NCBI RefSeq assembly: GCF_943193175.1
Contig: NZ_CALPDF010000001.1
Location: forward strand, 245,586 to 309,585
Length of the DNA stretch: 64,000 bases
Direction: 5' to 3'
Source of the DNA: Neobacillus muris
GTDB taxonomy: Bacteria; Bacillota; Bacilli; Bacillales; Cytobacillaceae
This document shows, one piece after another, positions 1 to 8,837 of this stretch (position 1 is the stretch's first letter; each line of letters begins with the position of its first letter). The notes under the pieces are model-generated. The model ran no database searches. It was not told the origin of the DNA and was given only the letters and a program-made list of their open reading frames with translations. A program made the translations under genes and the position numbers.

Positions 1-267
1 TCTTACCCTACTGAATTGCGCGGGCTTGGCACCGGCTTTGCAGAAGGATCGAGCCGAGTGGGAAGCATTATCGGCTTCTTCTTATTTCCTGTTTCGCTTG
101 CTTCATTTGGTCTCGCCAAAACATTCTTATTCTTTTCGATTGTACCCATTATCGGGTTGATCTCTGCGTTCATTATTAAGTGGGATCCAACGGGCATGGA
201 TATCGAAAAGGAACAAAATGATATGAATATAACCCACACATCGAAAGAAATAGAACGACCCATATAA
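1..267 (+). CDS. MFS transporter, C-terminal fragment
   Basis: This is the last 88 codons of a transporter whose start lies before the window. The opening residues (YPTELRGLGTG) match the cytoplasmic motif between helices 10 and 11 in sugar and organic-acid proton symporters of the major facilitator superfamily. Two hydrophobic helices follow, then a charged tail. The next gene starts 30 bp downstream and two more catabolic genes and a GntR regulator follow on the same strand, so it is probably the uptake system for the acid sugar those enzymes use. The substrate cannot be told from this fragment. Confidence 0.8.
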   Translation, partial: SYPTELRGLGTGFAEGSSRVGSIIGFFLFPVSLASFGLAKTFLFFSIVPIIGLISAFIIKWDPTGMDIEKEQNDMNITHTSKEIERPI

Positions 268-297
268 GAGTTTTTTCAAAAATAGGAGGGAATAAAC

Positions 298-1170
298 ATG
301 AAAGCAGGTTTTATTGGGCTTGGAAAAATGGGCGGAGCATTGGCTCGCAATCTGATTCGCGCAGGATATGAAACCATTGTATATGATATTAGTGAAGCAG
401 CTTTAGAAAAAACATTGGCAGTTGGCGGAAAAAAGGCAAAAACGCTTAAAGAGTTAGCATCAACTATAGATGTTTTGTTTACCAGCCTGCCTTTACCCGT
501 TCATTTGACCGATTTATTAATCAACAAAGACGCTCTGCTCCATCAGATGCCAAAAGGGTCCATACTCATTGACGTAAGTACCATTGATCCAAAAACGGCC
601 CGTGAAATCAGTAATGCCGCTGAGAAAGCAGGGGTTGAATTCTTGGCCTGCCCATTGGGCAAAGGGCCCGCACAAGCGGAAGCCGGTATACAGCCGATTT
701 TTGCAGGAGGAAAAAAAGAGGTATTTCTCAAGGCAGAGGAACTTTTAAACAGCATTAGTTCATCAGTTGTCTATATGGGAGATGTAGAACAGGCAACGGC
801 CTTTAAACTGATCAGCAATCTAATTGGAATGACCAATATGCTTGTTTTGGCAGAAGGATTGAAACTAGGGGAAACAGCAGGGCTGGATCCTCAACTCATG
901 CAAACACTTTTAGCGGATACTGGGGCCGATTCCTTCCAGTTAACATTGCGGGGACCTATGATCTTGCAACAAGACTACCAAGCGAAGTTTTCTATTAATC
1001 TGGCATTGAAAGACATCCGTTTAGGTGTTGGCATGGCGGAAGATTTGAACCAGCTATCTCCTTTCAGCAAACTGGCCGCTGAATATTATGCGAATGCTAG
1101 TACCGCAGGGTTTGGTGAGGAAGATTGTGCTGCTGTTTATAAATTATTTGAAAAGAGTGTTTTAGCTTGA
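298..1170 (+). CDS. NAD(P)-dependent beta-hydroxyacid dehydrogenase (3-hydroxyisobutyrate dehydrogenase family)
   Basis: The 290-residue length is usual for the family that includes 3-hydroxyisobutyrate dehydrogenase and tartronate semialdehyde reductase. The N-terminal Rossmann motif is GFIGLGKMG (residues 4-12). The substrate-binding stretch near residues 117-130 reads CPLGKGPAQAEAG instead of the classical DAPVSGG, which suggests a subfamily with a different substrate. The catalytic lysine is probably the K of FKLISN near residue 170. An AGGAGG site precedes the ATG. Its stop overlaps the TTG start of the next gene (TTGA), so the two are translationally coupled. I infer a redox step in acid-sugar breakdown; the substrate is unknown. 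Confidence 0.85.
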   Translation: MKAGFIGLGKMGGALARNLIRAGYETIVYDISEAALEKTLAVGGKKAKTLKELASTIDVLFTSLPLPVHLTDLLINKDALLHQMPKGSILIDVSTIDPKTAREISNAAEKAGVEFLACPLGKGPAQAEAGIQPIFAGGKKEVFLKAEELLNSISSSVVYMGDVEQATAFKLISNLIGMTNMLVLAEGLKLGETAGLDPQLMQTLLADTGADSFQLTLRGPMILQQDYQAKFSINLALKDIRLGVGMAEDLNQLSPFSKLAAEYYANASTAGFGEEDCAAVYKLFEKSVLA

Positions 1171-2294
1171 AGATTGTAAGCGTTGAACCACTTGTCATTG
1201 ACCTTCCACTCGAGAATCCAGTCCAAACTTCATTTGGCGAAATGACCAGGCGGACAAATGTATTGGTTCGCATTGAAACAGATACAGGGGAATTCGGAAT
1301 CGGAGAGATCTGGAATAACTTTCCTTCATGGGGAGCTTATGAAAAGATCGCTACCTTAATTCATGGGGTCAGGCCCCTGTTACTTGGCGAGGATCCGAGG
1401 GAAATTGGCACTATTCATCATAAGTTATTTAAACATCTGACCATTTTATGCTTACAATGGGGAGCCATCGGCCCTATGCATCATAGTATAAGTGGTGTAG
1501 ATATCGCCCTTTGGGACATCATAGGGAAACATTATGGCCTCCCTATCCACAAGCTTCTGGGAGGCAAACTTCAGGATGAGGTGAAGGTATATGCAAGCGG
1601 CTTAGGGCCAAGGCTGTCAGATGAGTTGGTCCTGAAGCATCAAGAAATGGGCATTACCAGCTTCAAGCTTAAAGTCGGAAACAATGCCGATTTGGACCTC
1701 CAAAACCTAAAACGGTTAAGAGAAATGATGGGCCCAGACGGCCATTTAATGATTGATGCCAATCAAGCATGGAACCGACAATCGGCGATTCATAATTTAA
1801 TGAAATTTAAATCCTTTGACATAGCCTGGATTGAAGAGCCTCTCCCATGCGATGATATCGAGGGATTACGGTATATCAGGGAAAAAACGGGGCTTCCAGT
1901 GGCTGCAGGTGAAAATATTTATGGAAGAAAACAGGCAAGAAAAGCGCTGGAACAAGAGGCACTGGATATCATCCAGCCGGACCTAAGCAAAAATGGAGGA
2001 ATATCCGAAGCGAGAATCATTGCTGAAATGGCAGGCAGCTTTGGGTCCCCATATGCCCCGCATTATCTTGGAGGAGCTGTTTGCTTTGCAGCCAGTCTCC
2101 ATTTTATTGCAAGTATACCTGGAGGACTCATCCTTGAAATGGATGCGAATCCTAATCCATTTAGAGAGCAGCTATTCACGAATCCCTTTACCATTAAAGA
2201 TGGAAAGGTAAATGTTCCAGATCTCCCAGGATTAGGTTTTGAATTGGATCAGGAATTTGTTGATTTTTATACAATCGATTATAAACAAATGTAA
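1167..2294 (+). CDS. Mandelate racemase/muconate lactonizing enzyme family protein
   Basis: An enolase-superfamily enzyme of 375 residues with an N-terminal capping domain and a C-terminal barrel. The visible active-site set is that of the mandelate racemase subgroup: KLK (FKLKVG, near residue 168), DANQAW and EEP as metal ligands, GEN as the third ligand region, then QPDLSKNGG and APH supplying the Asp-His dyad. Such enzymes abstract the alpha proton of a carboxylate and are usually acid-sugar dehydratases or racemases. The start is a TTG overlapping the upstream stop. Together with the dehydrogenase, MFS and GntR genes it forms a small sugar-acid operon. The exact substrate cannot be read. 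Confidence 0.85.
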   Translation: MKIVSVEPLVIDLPLENPVQTSFGEMTRRTNVLVRIETDTGEFGIGEIWNNFPSWGAYEKIATLIHGVRPLLLGEDPREIGTIHHKLFKHLTILCLQWGAIGPMHHSISGVDIALWDIIGKHYGLPIHKLLGGKLQDEVKVYASGLGPRLSDELVLKHQEMGITSFKLKVGNNADLDLQNLKRLREMMGPDGHLMIDANQAWNRQSAIHNLMKFKSFDIAWIEEPLPCDDIEGLRYIREKTGLPVAAGENIYGRKQARKALEQEALDIIQPDLSKNGGISEARIIAEMAGSFGSPYAPHYLGGAVCFAASLHFIASIPGGLILEMDANPNPFREQLFTNPFTIKDGKVNVPDLPGLGFELDQEFVDFYTIDYKQM

Positions 2295-2462
2295 CCCTTC
2301 CAAAGCTAGCCTATTACCCAATTAAGGTATGGGCTTTCTTTGTTATTTTGCTAAAATTTTGGAGAGAGCCTTTTTCCAAATAATCACGGAGTGTAAAATA
2401 AGATTGGATGAGAACGAATAAATTACTTTAGTAGTCTTCTGGAGGGAATTCAAATTAGCAAG

Positions 2463-3212
2463 ATGAATGATTTAAAATCCGTATTAAATCATAATAGCCC
2501 CATTCCATTGCATCATCAATTAACTGAATTTATTCGGAAAGAATTGTTAATTGGGCATTTGGTTGATCCAAGCGGGAAACTTCCCACTGAACATGAATTG
2601 TCTGAACAATTCCAAGTAAGCCGGATCACCGTCCGATCAGCCTTGAAGACATTAATGGATGAGGGCTTATTGGATCGAAAAAGAGGAAGCGGAACTTTTC
2701 TAAAAACCAACCAATCTGAAAACTGGATAGGAGAATTGAAGGGCTTTTCCGAAACGATCGAGGCGATGGGCAATAAGCCAGGAGCCAGAGTGATCAAATC
2801 AGGAGAAACCTTGAACCCCTCTAAGAAAATAATAGAACATCTTAGAGTGAATGAGATATGGGAATTAAGACGGCTCCGATTTGCGGATGGCGAACCAATT
2901 GCGATCGAGCATTCTTATTTTCCAAAAGAAATCGGGCAAGAGATTGGCAAACAGAATGGACTGAATGATATTCTTACCTATCAATATTTAGAGCAAGAGT
3001 TACACATTAAACTTCATGAAGGCAAGCAGATGATCAGCGCCGTGAATGCAACCCGTGATGAGGCTGAAATGCTGAATATTTCAGAGGGGGAAGCTTTGCT
3101 TTATATGGAACGGTTGACCATATCCATTGAAGGAAGCCCCATTGAGTTCTTGCAATCAGTCTATCGCCCAGACTACTTCCAATATGAAGTGAAATTAAAT
3201 AGAAGAGGGTAA
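2463..3212 (+). CDS. GntR family transcriptional regulator, HutC subfamily (UTRA domain)
   Basis: Residues about 10-80 form a GntR winged helix (LPTEHELSEQFQVSRITVRSAL, then the wing GSGTFL). The rest is a UTRA effector domain, ending in the typical hydrophobic and aromatic strands (YRPDYFQYEV). It lies downstream of the acid-sugar genes in the same direction and probably represses them. The best Shine-Dalgarno (GGAGGG at 2441) is 16 nt from this ATG but exactly 7 nt from an in-frame ATT at 2454, so an unusual ATT start three codons earlier is possible. Confidence 0.85.
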   Translation: MNDLKSVLNHNSPIPLHHQLTEFIRKELLIGHLVDPSGKLPTEHELSEQFQVSRITVRSALKTLMDEGLLDRKRGSGTFLKTNQSENWIGELKGFSETIEAMGNKPGARVIKSGETLNPSKKIIEHLRVNEIWELRRLRFADGEPIAIEHSYFPKEIGQEIGKQNGLNDILTYQYLEQELHIKLHEGKQMISAVNATRDEAEMLNISEGEALLYMERLTISIEGSPIEFLQSVYRPDYFQYEVKLNRRG

Positions 3213-3259
3213 GGACCAGTCTGTCTCATCGAAAATCATTGGAAACTCCAAGCTGAATA

Positions 3260-3296
3260 GGCACAGCATTGACGAATTAGCTTGTTGTGCCTTTTT
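3260..3296 (+). terminator. Rho-independent terminator after the GntR gene
   Basis: GGCACAGCA pairs with TGTTGTGCC (one G-T pair) and is followed by five T residues. It ends the rightward acid-sugar transcript and sits just before the convergent gene. Confidence 0.7.
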
Positions 3297-3304
3297 ATGT
3301 CTTC

Positions 3305-3760
3305 TTACTCTTTCAATTTGCCTACACCTAAAGCAAGGTTATCCCAAAGAATCTCCTCTACCATTTTTCTTTGTTCTTCAAGGCAATGGACCATAAGAAA
3401 GACCTCAGTGGAAATGCTTCTTTTTAGTGTTTTGCTTTGCTTTTTGATGAACAGTAATTTCAGCAGAGTGCCTAGAATCAATCCTGCCGCTAACCCGATC
3501 AGCCCCCACAAAATGGGCCCCCATTGTAAAATCATACCGTAAATGGCTCCCAACAGCATAAAGCAGGTGCCAATTACGGCGGCCACATCAAACAGGCTGT
3601 ACCCATCTGCCTGGTGAATCGTGTCGAATAGCTTTCTTTCCTCTTTTCTTTTATCAAGAGGGACCGCAAGAATTTGATGCCTCGCGATCTCATGCTGCTC
3701 TAAGGACGAGATGGCTAATTCTAAATATATGGATTGCTCGAAGGATGCAATGATATACAT
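3305..3760 (-). CDS. Hypothetical membrane protein with two helices
   Basis: A 151-residue protein I do not recognise by name. It has a soluble N-terminal part (about 55 residues), two adjacent membrane helices (about residues 60-105, rich in G, L and I), and a charged C-terminal tail. The start is the ATG at 3760 because AAGGTGG lies 6 nt upstream; a GTG three codons earlier has no such site. It ends the leftward run that also holds the two duplicated membrane proteins upstream and may be cotranscribed with them. The layout recalls stress-related proteins with a glycine-zipper-like hairpin, but that is only an impression. Confidence 0.6.
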   Translation of the reverse strand: MYIIASFEQSIYLELAISSLEQHEIARHQILAVPLDKRKEERKLFDTIHQADGYSLFDVAAVIGTCFMLLGAIYGMILQWGPILWGLIGLAAGLILGTLLKLLFIKKQSKTLKRSISTEVFLMVHCLEEQRKMVEEILWDNLALGVGKLKE

Positions 3761-3788
3761 GCTTTCCACCTTTTTTCTTTCTTCTCAT

Positions 3789-4553
3789 TCACTTTGGCAT
3801 TTTGAACCCATTTTTTTGATAGCCATCCCTTAGCCATTTAGATTGTTCTTTTTCAAACAATTTATTTTGCTCCACTGCCGCAACATAACAGCTATACATT
3901 TGGAATCCATAAATGGCCGGAAGATAGAGGAGCCACTGCACGTCCACAATAGCCTTGGCCTGCTGGAATTCTCCAATTGCAGTAAGATGGATGGCTTGAA
4001 AAACATTGGATAGAACCATTACCACGATAGCCCAAGCGACAAAGAACAGGCCCGTAATCATTTTGTGCAAATATAAATTGCCAAGCCCCGGCATTAAGAC
4101 AGACCATGCGGCCGCCAGCCATGGTTCCCGTTTATCTAAAAAATTGATATCCCATATGGCGATGACAAAGGGCTTGATGCGTGCGTCTTCACGGTCCGCT
4201 AGCAGATACAATTTATTTGTGTCCACCGTTCCTCGGTAGGAGTCCCATGCCGCATAGACATAAACCGCCAAATACAAGAGAAACCATCTCGTATTTATCA
4301 CGTGCTTAGCTTCATGAAATTGCCCGGTGAAAGAGTAGATAAGGGCAAGGTTAATCTTGGCACAGGTGTTAACGGTCAATCCCCATATAATCAAAATGAG
4401 CCCTTTCAGAATTCGGTTTTGCAGTAAACTTCCCAAGCCAGGTGCTAGAAGGGACCAAAACGCGACGATATAGGGATTTTTCAAATGAAAGTAATTAATG
4501 GCAACGGAAGACATATGGGCCCTTGGATAGCGCACAAAGGCATTTTGCTTCAT
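3789..4553 (-). CDS. Internally duplicated polytopic membrane protein (paralog 1)
   Basis: 254 residues with several membrane helices. The two halves are related. Both have the pattern AFWS or AAWS, xLxPGLGxL, a GL-rich helix, GQF or GEFxxAK, then a W-L-Y segment and NKL(Y/F). The halves are joined by a hydrophilic linker around residues 120-140 (LADREDARIK). Both ends finish with aromatic and charged residues. The start ATG follows GAGGTG. The neighbouring gene 9 bp upstream is a close paralog of the same length. No enzymatic motif is visible and I give no function. Confidence 0.7.
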   Translation of the reverse strand: MKQNAFVRYPRAHMSSVAINYFHLKNPYIVAFWSLLAPGLGSLLQNRILKGLILIIWGLTVNTCAKINLALIYSFTGQFHEAKHVINTRWFLLYLAVYVYAAWDSYRGTVDTNKLYLLADREDARIKPFVIAIWDINFLDKREPWLAAAWSVLMPGLGNLYLHKMITGLFFVAWAIVVMVLSNVFQAIHLTAIGEFQQAKAIVDVQWLLYLPAIYGFQMYSCYVAAVEQNKLFEKEQSKWLRDGYQKNGFKMPK

Positions 4554-4562
4554 GGGAGCACC

Positions 4563-5327
4563 TCACATTGGCATTTTAAAGCTGGGAGATTGATAGTGGT
4601 TCCGCAGAAATTGCGATTGTGCCTTTTCAAAAAGTATGTTATATTCATTGGCTGTTTGGTATGTGTCATAAATGACAAAACCATAGATTGATGGCAGGTA
4701 CATAAGCCATTGCATGTCTACAACAGATTTGGATTGGCTGATCTCTCCAATCAGCAGGTAATGGACCGCAGGCAGCGCATGTGACATGTACATAACCAAG
4801 ATGGTCCATGCGATTAAGAAAAGGCCTGTTATGACTTTATGAAGATACAAGTGCCCCAATCCAGGCGAAAGGATCGAAAGGGTGGCAGAAAACAAAGGAC
4901 TTCTCTTGTCAAAAAAATTTGTTTCTAATGATTTTAGTGTGACATGTTTTACAGGTGCGTCCTCACGATCGGATAGAATGTATTGTTTATTCAAATCGAC
5001 TGTGCCGCGGTAGCTGTCCCAAATGGAATAGGCATATAAAGCCACATACAAAAGGAACCACTGTGGGTTAACTGCCTCTTTTGCCCGATCGAATTGGCCA
5101 ATAAGGGAATACATAATGGAAAGATTCACTTTTGCTTTTGTATTAATGAACAGTTCCCAGCAAACAAGAATGAGGCCTGTCATCACCCTGCCTTGCATCA
5201 AATTGCCGCAGCCTGGATACGCAAAAGACCAAAAGGCCACAATCCAAGGGTTTCTTATGTACAGCTGTGTTGTGCCGAATTCAGAAATATGAGCCCTTAA
5301 ACGCCGCCCATAGGCCAATTGATTCAA
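4563..5327 (-). CDS. Internally duplicated polytopic membrane protein (paralog 2)
   Basis: About 254 residues, clearly homologous to the gene 9 bp downstream: WDSYRGTVD, SDREDAPVK and a C-terminal FKMP are shared almost exactly. It carries the same two-fold internal repeat (PGCGNL in the first half, PGLGHLYLHK in the second). I chose the TTG at 5327, with GGAG about 9 nt upstream; a GTG at 5336 is also in frame but too close to that site. The pair looks like a recent tandem duplication of an older internal duplication. Function unknown. Confidence 0.65.
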   Translation of the reverse strand: MNQLAYGRRLRAHISEFGTTQLYIRNPWIVAFWSFAYPGCGNLMQGRVMTGLILVCWELFINTKAKVNLSIMYSLIGQFDRAKEAVNPQWFLLYVALYAYSIWDSYRGTVDLNKQYILSDREDAPVKHVTLKSLETNFFDKRSPLFSATLSILSPGLGHLYLHKVITGLFLIAWTILVMYMSHALPAVHYLLIGEISQSKSVVDMQWLMYLPSIYGFVIYDTYQTANEYNILFEKAQSQFLRNHYQSPSFKMPM

Positions 5328-5462
5328 AAAAACCACGCTCCAGTATTATCTCCCTTTTATTTTTTCCTGATATTAGGGATTTATGTAAAGGACAGCGGAC
5401 CAAGGCGGTTCCTTTTTCCTTCTTTATTTGCAGCCGGGCCATCAATCCAGATAAACATGAAT

Positions 5463-5485
5463 AAGAGCATCAAACGGATGCTCTT
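5463..5485. terminator. Hairpin downstream of the TRAP operon
   Basis: AAGAGCATC and GATGCTCTT form a perfect 9-bp stem with a 5-nt loop, 33 bp beyond the stop of the TRAP large subunit. The T tract is weak on both strands, so termination is only likely. Confidence 0.45.
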
Positions 5486-5517
5486 TCATGCAAAAAGAAT
5501 CGTCCCCAGCCAAGTAA

Positions 5518-6792
5518 TTAAACCCAAAACATCGATATCGCCGGAATAAACGTAATGATCAACAAGTCCGCCGCCATGACGAGGATAAATGGGGTGACAG
5601 ATCGAATCAGTTTATCATAGGAAACATCGGCAATGCCTTTGACGACAAAAAGATCCAACCCAACCGGCGGTGTAATCAGTCCGATAGACAAGTTGACGAC
5701 CATGATAAGGCCAAAAAAGATCGGATCAATTCCGGCGGCCACAGCAATCGGCAGCAATAATGGAGTTAAGATGGTAATCGCTGCCGATGCATTCAGGAAG
5801 CACCCGGAGATAAAGAAAATAACCGTGAACATAAGCAGAACCAGATAACGATTATCGGAAAAACCCGTCACCAAGTTAACCAGCAGCTGCGGGATTTGTT
5901 CTGCCGTCAAAAGCCAGCCAAATAGGTTGGCAGCCGCAATAATAAATACAACCATCGCCGTCATTTTTCCGGCCTGAATAAAGGCAGCAGGGATATCCTT
6001 CCAATCCATATCTTTATAGACAAATTTATTAATAATAAAGGCATAGGCGGCAGCGACCGCTCCTGCTTCCGTAGGAGTGAAAACGCCGCCTCGGATTCCA
6101 AAAATAATAATTAACGGCAAAATTAAAGCCAAGATCCCTTCTAGAAAGGCCTTTTTAAACGATTGGAACTCAAACGTTGAATGCTCCTGCGAATAGTTAT
6201 TCTTTTTCGTCAGCCAATAGTTTAACAGCATAAGCGAGAGTCCAATTAAGATACCTGGGACAATCCCCGCCGTAAACAAATCCCCAATCGAAACCCCTGC
6301 CGTCACCCCATACACAATCATCGGAATGGAGGGCGGGATTACGACGGCAATGGTACCGGCACTGGCCACCGTGGCAGCAGCAAACCCTTTGTCATACCCT
6401 TTCTTCTCCATCATCGGAATCATCATTTTGCCGACAGCAGCCGTATCTGCTGCTCCTGACCCAGAAATTCCGGCAAAAAACATACTGGTTAAGGTAGTAA
6501 CCTGGGCTAATCCTGCCCGTACCCAGCCCACAGCGGCAAACGCAAATCCCGCAATCCTCTGGCCCATACTGCCCGACATCATAAATTCGCCCGTCAGCAT
6601 GAAAAATGGAATAGCCAGAAGCGGAAAGGAATCAACAGAAGTGATCAGCCTTTGCGGAACTACCTCCAGTGGAACATAGTAGATACTGGATAAAAATCCA
6701 GAAATCGATGCTAGAATTAAAGAAATCGCAATCGGCACCCCAAGAACCATCAACAAAAACAATACAACCAGGACGACAATGGCTACTGTCAT
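5518..6792 (-). CDS. dctM: TRAP transporter large permease subunit (DctM family)
   Basis: 424 residues of almost continuous hydrophobic segments, the usual length and composition of the 12-helix DctM subunit that moves an organic anion with sodium. Recognisable stretches include GSGAADTAAVG and IPPSIPMIVYG, both typical of DctM. The start ATG directly follows the stop of the small subunit gene. It is the third gene of a leftward binding-protein, DctQ, DctM operon. Neighbouring sulfo-lyase and sulfolactate dehydrogenase genes suggest the substrate is 3-sulfolactate or a similar C3 acid; this is inference. Confidence 0.92.
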   Translation of the reverse strand: MTVAIVVLVVLFLLMVLGVPIAISLILASISGFLSSIYYVPLEVVPQRLITSVDSFPLLAIPFFMLTGEFMMSGSMGQRIAGFAFAAVGWVRAGLAQVTTLTSMFFAGISGSGAADTAAVGKMMIPMMEKKGYDKGFAAATVASAGTIAVVIPPSIPMIVYGVTAGVSIGDLFTAGIVPGILIGLSLMLLNYWLTKKNNYSQEHSTFEFQSFKKAFLEGILALILPLIIIFGIRGGVFTPTEAGAVAAAYAFIINKFVYKDMDWKDIPAAFIQAGKMTAMVVFIIAAANLFGWLLTAEQIPQLLVNLVTGFSDNRYLVLLMFTVIFFISGCFLNASAAITILTPLLLPIAVAAGIDPIFFGLIMVVNLSIGLITPPVGLDLFVVKGIADVSYDKLIRSVTPFILVMAADLLIITFIPAISMFWV

Positions 6793-7386
6793 TTATCTTC
6801 CTCCTTCATGGCCTAAATAGGAATTCTCATCAACTGCAGTTGTCTGTATCGTCTCCACCTTTGCTTCTTGTGCATTTGACAGTTCGAGCACATGGACAAG
6901 TGCGTGGAGCAGGCAGATCAGCGAACAAACGAGCACGGAACAATAAATCCAAACCATATTGATACCCATAGAAGGGGAAATTTGCTGGCTGGTAAATTTT
7001 AAGATTCTCCAGCCATAAATGATTAAAAACAGAAAGGCAGCGGAGTTAATGACTTCGATGAGGACCGTCAGTTTGCTCTTGAACTTTGGCGGCAGATAAT
7101 GATGCAGGATTTCTACATGCGCATGCCCTTTGTCCTTATAGACCATGCCAATCCCTAAAAAAACGATCCAAACAAACATATAGCGGATAAATTCTTCAAT
7201 CCAGCTTAAATTAAAGATGGAAAAATCAATCATGGGCAGCAGGTTTTGGACGAAAGAACTTTGCAAAACGAAGCGGGAAAACACTTGATAGACAGCAGCT
7301 ACAAAAGCGAAAACAAAACAGGCAATCAAGAGAATTTTGCAGGCACGATTCACTTTGCTGCTCAATCCTACGACAAACTTTTTCAT
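6793..7386 (-). CDS. dctQ: TRAP transporter small permease subunit (DctQ family)
   Basis: 197 residues with four membrane helices, as expected for DctQ. The WIEEFIRYMFVWIVFLG stretch is the family hallmark. GGAGGTG lies 7 nt before the ATG. It is 18 bp downstream of the binding-protein gene and directly abuts the large permease, so all three are one transcript. The C-terminal tail of about 35 residues is longer and more polar than in many relatives. Confidence 0.9.
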   Translation of the reverse strand: MKKFVVGLSSKVNRACKILLIACFVFAFVAAVYQVFSRFVLQSSFVQNLLPMIDFSIFNLSWIEEFIRYMFVWIVFLGIGMVYKDKGHAHVEILHHYLPPKFKSKLTVLIEVINSAAFLFLIIYGWRILKFTSQQISPSMGINMVWIYCSVLVCSLICLLHALVHVLELSNAQEAKVETIQTTAVDENSYLGHEGGR

Positions 7387-7404
7387 CTATTGCACCTCCA
7401 TCCG

Positions 7405-8406
7405 TTATTTTAAGCTCTCAATTTTATCCAGAAGATCTTTCCCAATCGAATCTTCAAATTCTTTATAGACCGGCTTCACTGCTTCTCTAAAGGAGTCTAA
7501 ATCTGGATTTTCTTCAATTTGGATATCCGTTTTTCTTAAGTCTTCCAAAAGCTTCTCCTCTTCCTCTAAAGCGACTTTCCTTTCGTATTGAATCGCTTCT
7601 TTAGATGCGTCGAGGATTACTTTTTGCAGATCCTTAGGAAGGGTATCAAAAGTGGTTTTACTCATGATGAAAACAGCGGCGTCATAATTATGGTAGGTTA
7701 AGGTAAGATATTTTTGAACTTCATTTAACTTGTTTAAATAAATTTGCGCAAGTGGGTTTTCTTGGCCATCCACAACATGCTGCTCAAGCGCCGTATATAA
7801 TTCCCCAAAAGGCACCGGCACAGGAGTCGATTTCAAGGCCTTCACAAATGAGATATAGGGCGGCGATTCTTGGACGCGGATTTTCATATTCGCAGCATCT
7901 TTAGCGGTTTTGATGGGCCTCACATTATTGGTCATATGCCGCCATCCATTTTCCATAAATCCTAGATTCATCAGTCCCCGATTCTCCAATGTGGCCCCAA
8001 GCTCCTCGCCAATTTCTCCATCCAGAACCCTGAATGCATGTTCCCGGCTTTCAAACAAATAAGGGAGGTTGAGGACATTAAACTGTGGGGCAAAATTGGT
8101 GACCGGCGCGACGGACCCAATGTGGAAATGGATCGACCCTATCTGGGCTCCTTCAATCTGATCCCGCCCGTTTCCTAACTGGCTGCTTGGAAAAATATCG
8201 ATTCGGATTCTTCCGTCTGAATTTTTCTCAACCAGCTCTTTAAATTTTAGAGCTCCTTTATGGTAAGGGTGTGTCTCAGTCTGCAAATGTCCAAGCCTTA
8301 AAACATATTCAGCATCTGTTCCTTTACTTGCTGCCGTAATCGAGCAGCCGCTAATCAGACATAAACAAGCGAAAGTAATGATCATAAAGACAGTCCATTT
8401 TTTCAT
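7405..8406 (-). CDS. dctP: TRAP transporter substrate-binding lipoprotein (DctP family)
   Basis: 333 residues. The N-terminus has a lipoprotein signal peptide ending in the lipobox LISGC (Cys near residue 21), so it is anchored on the outer face of the membrane. The mature part has the DctP features: RLGHLQTETHPYHKGA, the binding arginine region MKIRVQESP near residue 170, and QENPLAQIY near residue 218. It is the first gene of the leftward TRAP operon. The promoter upstream carries the palindromic operator described separately. Confidence 0.92.
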   Translation of the reverse strand: MKKWTVFMIITFACLCLISGCSITAASKGTDAEYVLRLGHLQTETHPYHKGALKFKELVEKNSDGRIRIDIFPSSQLGNGRDQIEGAQIGSIHFHIGSVAPVTNFAPQFNVLNLPYLFESREHAFRVLDGEIGEELGATLENRGLMNLGFMENGWRHMTNNVRPIKTAKDAANMKIRVQESPPYISFVKALKSTPVPVPFGELYTALEQHVVDGQENPLAQIYLNKLNEVQKYLTLTYHNYDAAVFIMSKTTFDTLPKDLQKVILDASKEAIQYERKVALEEEEKLLEDLRKTDIQIEENPDLDSFREAVKPVYKEFEDSIGKDLLDKIESLK

Positions 8407-8523
8407 TCTATAACCTCCTTATCAACCTGTAAGCCCTTTCATAATACCTTATATAACTTCCTTCCTCTCCATTCGCAGGGCAAATGTCTAGCGCTAAAAT
8501 CTAACACAATCCTCCCCTCTTCC

Positions 8524-8578
8524 CATGGCTCAACCACCCAACCACTTTTAATTATATTTAAATTTTCGAAAAAATCAA
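8524..8578 (-). promoter_or_regulatory. Promoter and palindromic operator of the TRAP operon
   Basis: Read leftward: -35 TTGATT (8578-8573), a 16-bp spacer, -10 TATAAT (8556-8551), then a 23-bp imperfect palindrome (8546-8524) with the core TGGTTGGGT. The palindrome begins 4 bp after the -10, so it covers the transcription start. The same layout recurs at 8607-8666, 12422-12485 and 13538-13597. Confidence 0.7.
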
Positions 8579-8606
8579 ATATATTTTAGCCAACCGGAGA
8601 AATTTA

Positions 8607-8666
8607 TTGCGTTGCTATGATACAAATGGTTTAATGAAATTATAGTGGTTGGGTGACTAAACCTAT
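8607..8666 (+). promoter_or_regulatory. Promoter and palindromic operator of the FCD-type GntR gene
   Basis: Read rightward: -35 TTGCGT (8607-8612), a 17-bp spacer, -10 TTTAAT (8630-8635), then the 23-bp palindrome (8644-8666) with core TGGTTGGGTGACT. It suggests the regulator represses its own gene as well as the divergent TRAP operon. The leader to the ATG at 8838 is about 170 nt with no other clear signal. Confidence 0.6.
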
Positions 8667-8837
8667 AATGAAATAGTACTAGAATGGCTGCGAAATTTTT
8701 TGCCCCTAAATGGAAAATTAATTTTCAAACGCCATAAATATAGATATAACGAAACTTGATTTAGTTTTACATGGAGCATTACTATTTTCAAAAAATATAA
8801 ATCGTGCTTCTATTGGAACAGAGGAGGTTGGGGTCAA

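Noticed and set aside
3322..3542. Plus-strand open frame opposite the two-helix membrane protein
   Set aside because: It has no ribosome site and lies antisense to a frame with clear membrane segments and a good Shine-Dalgarno.
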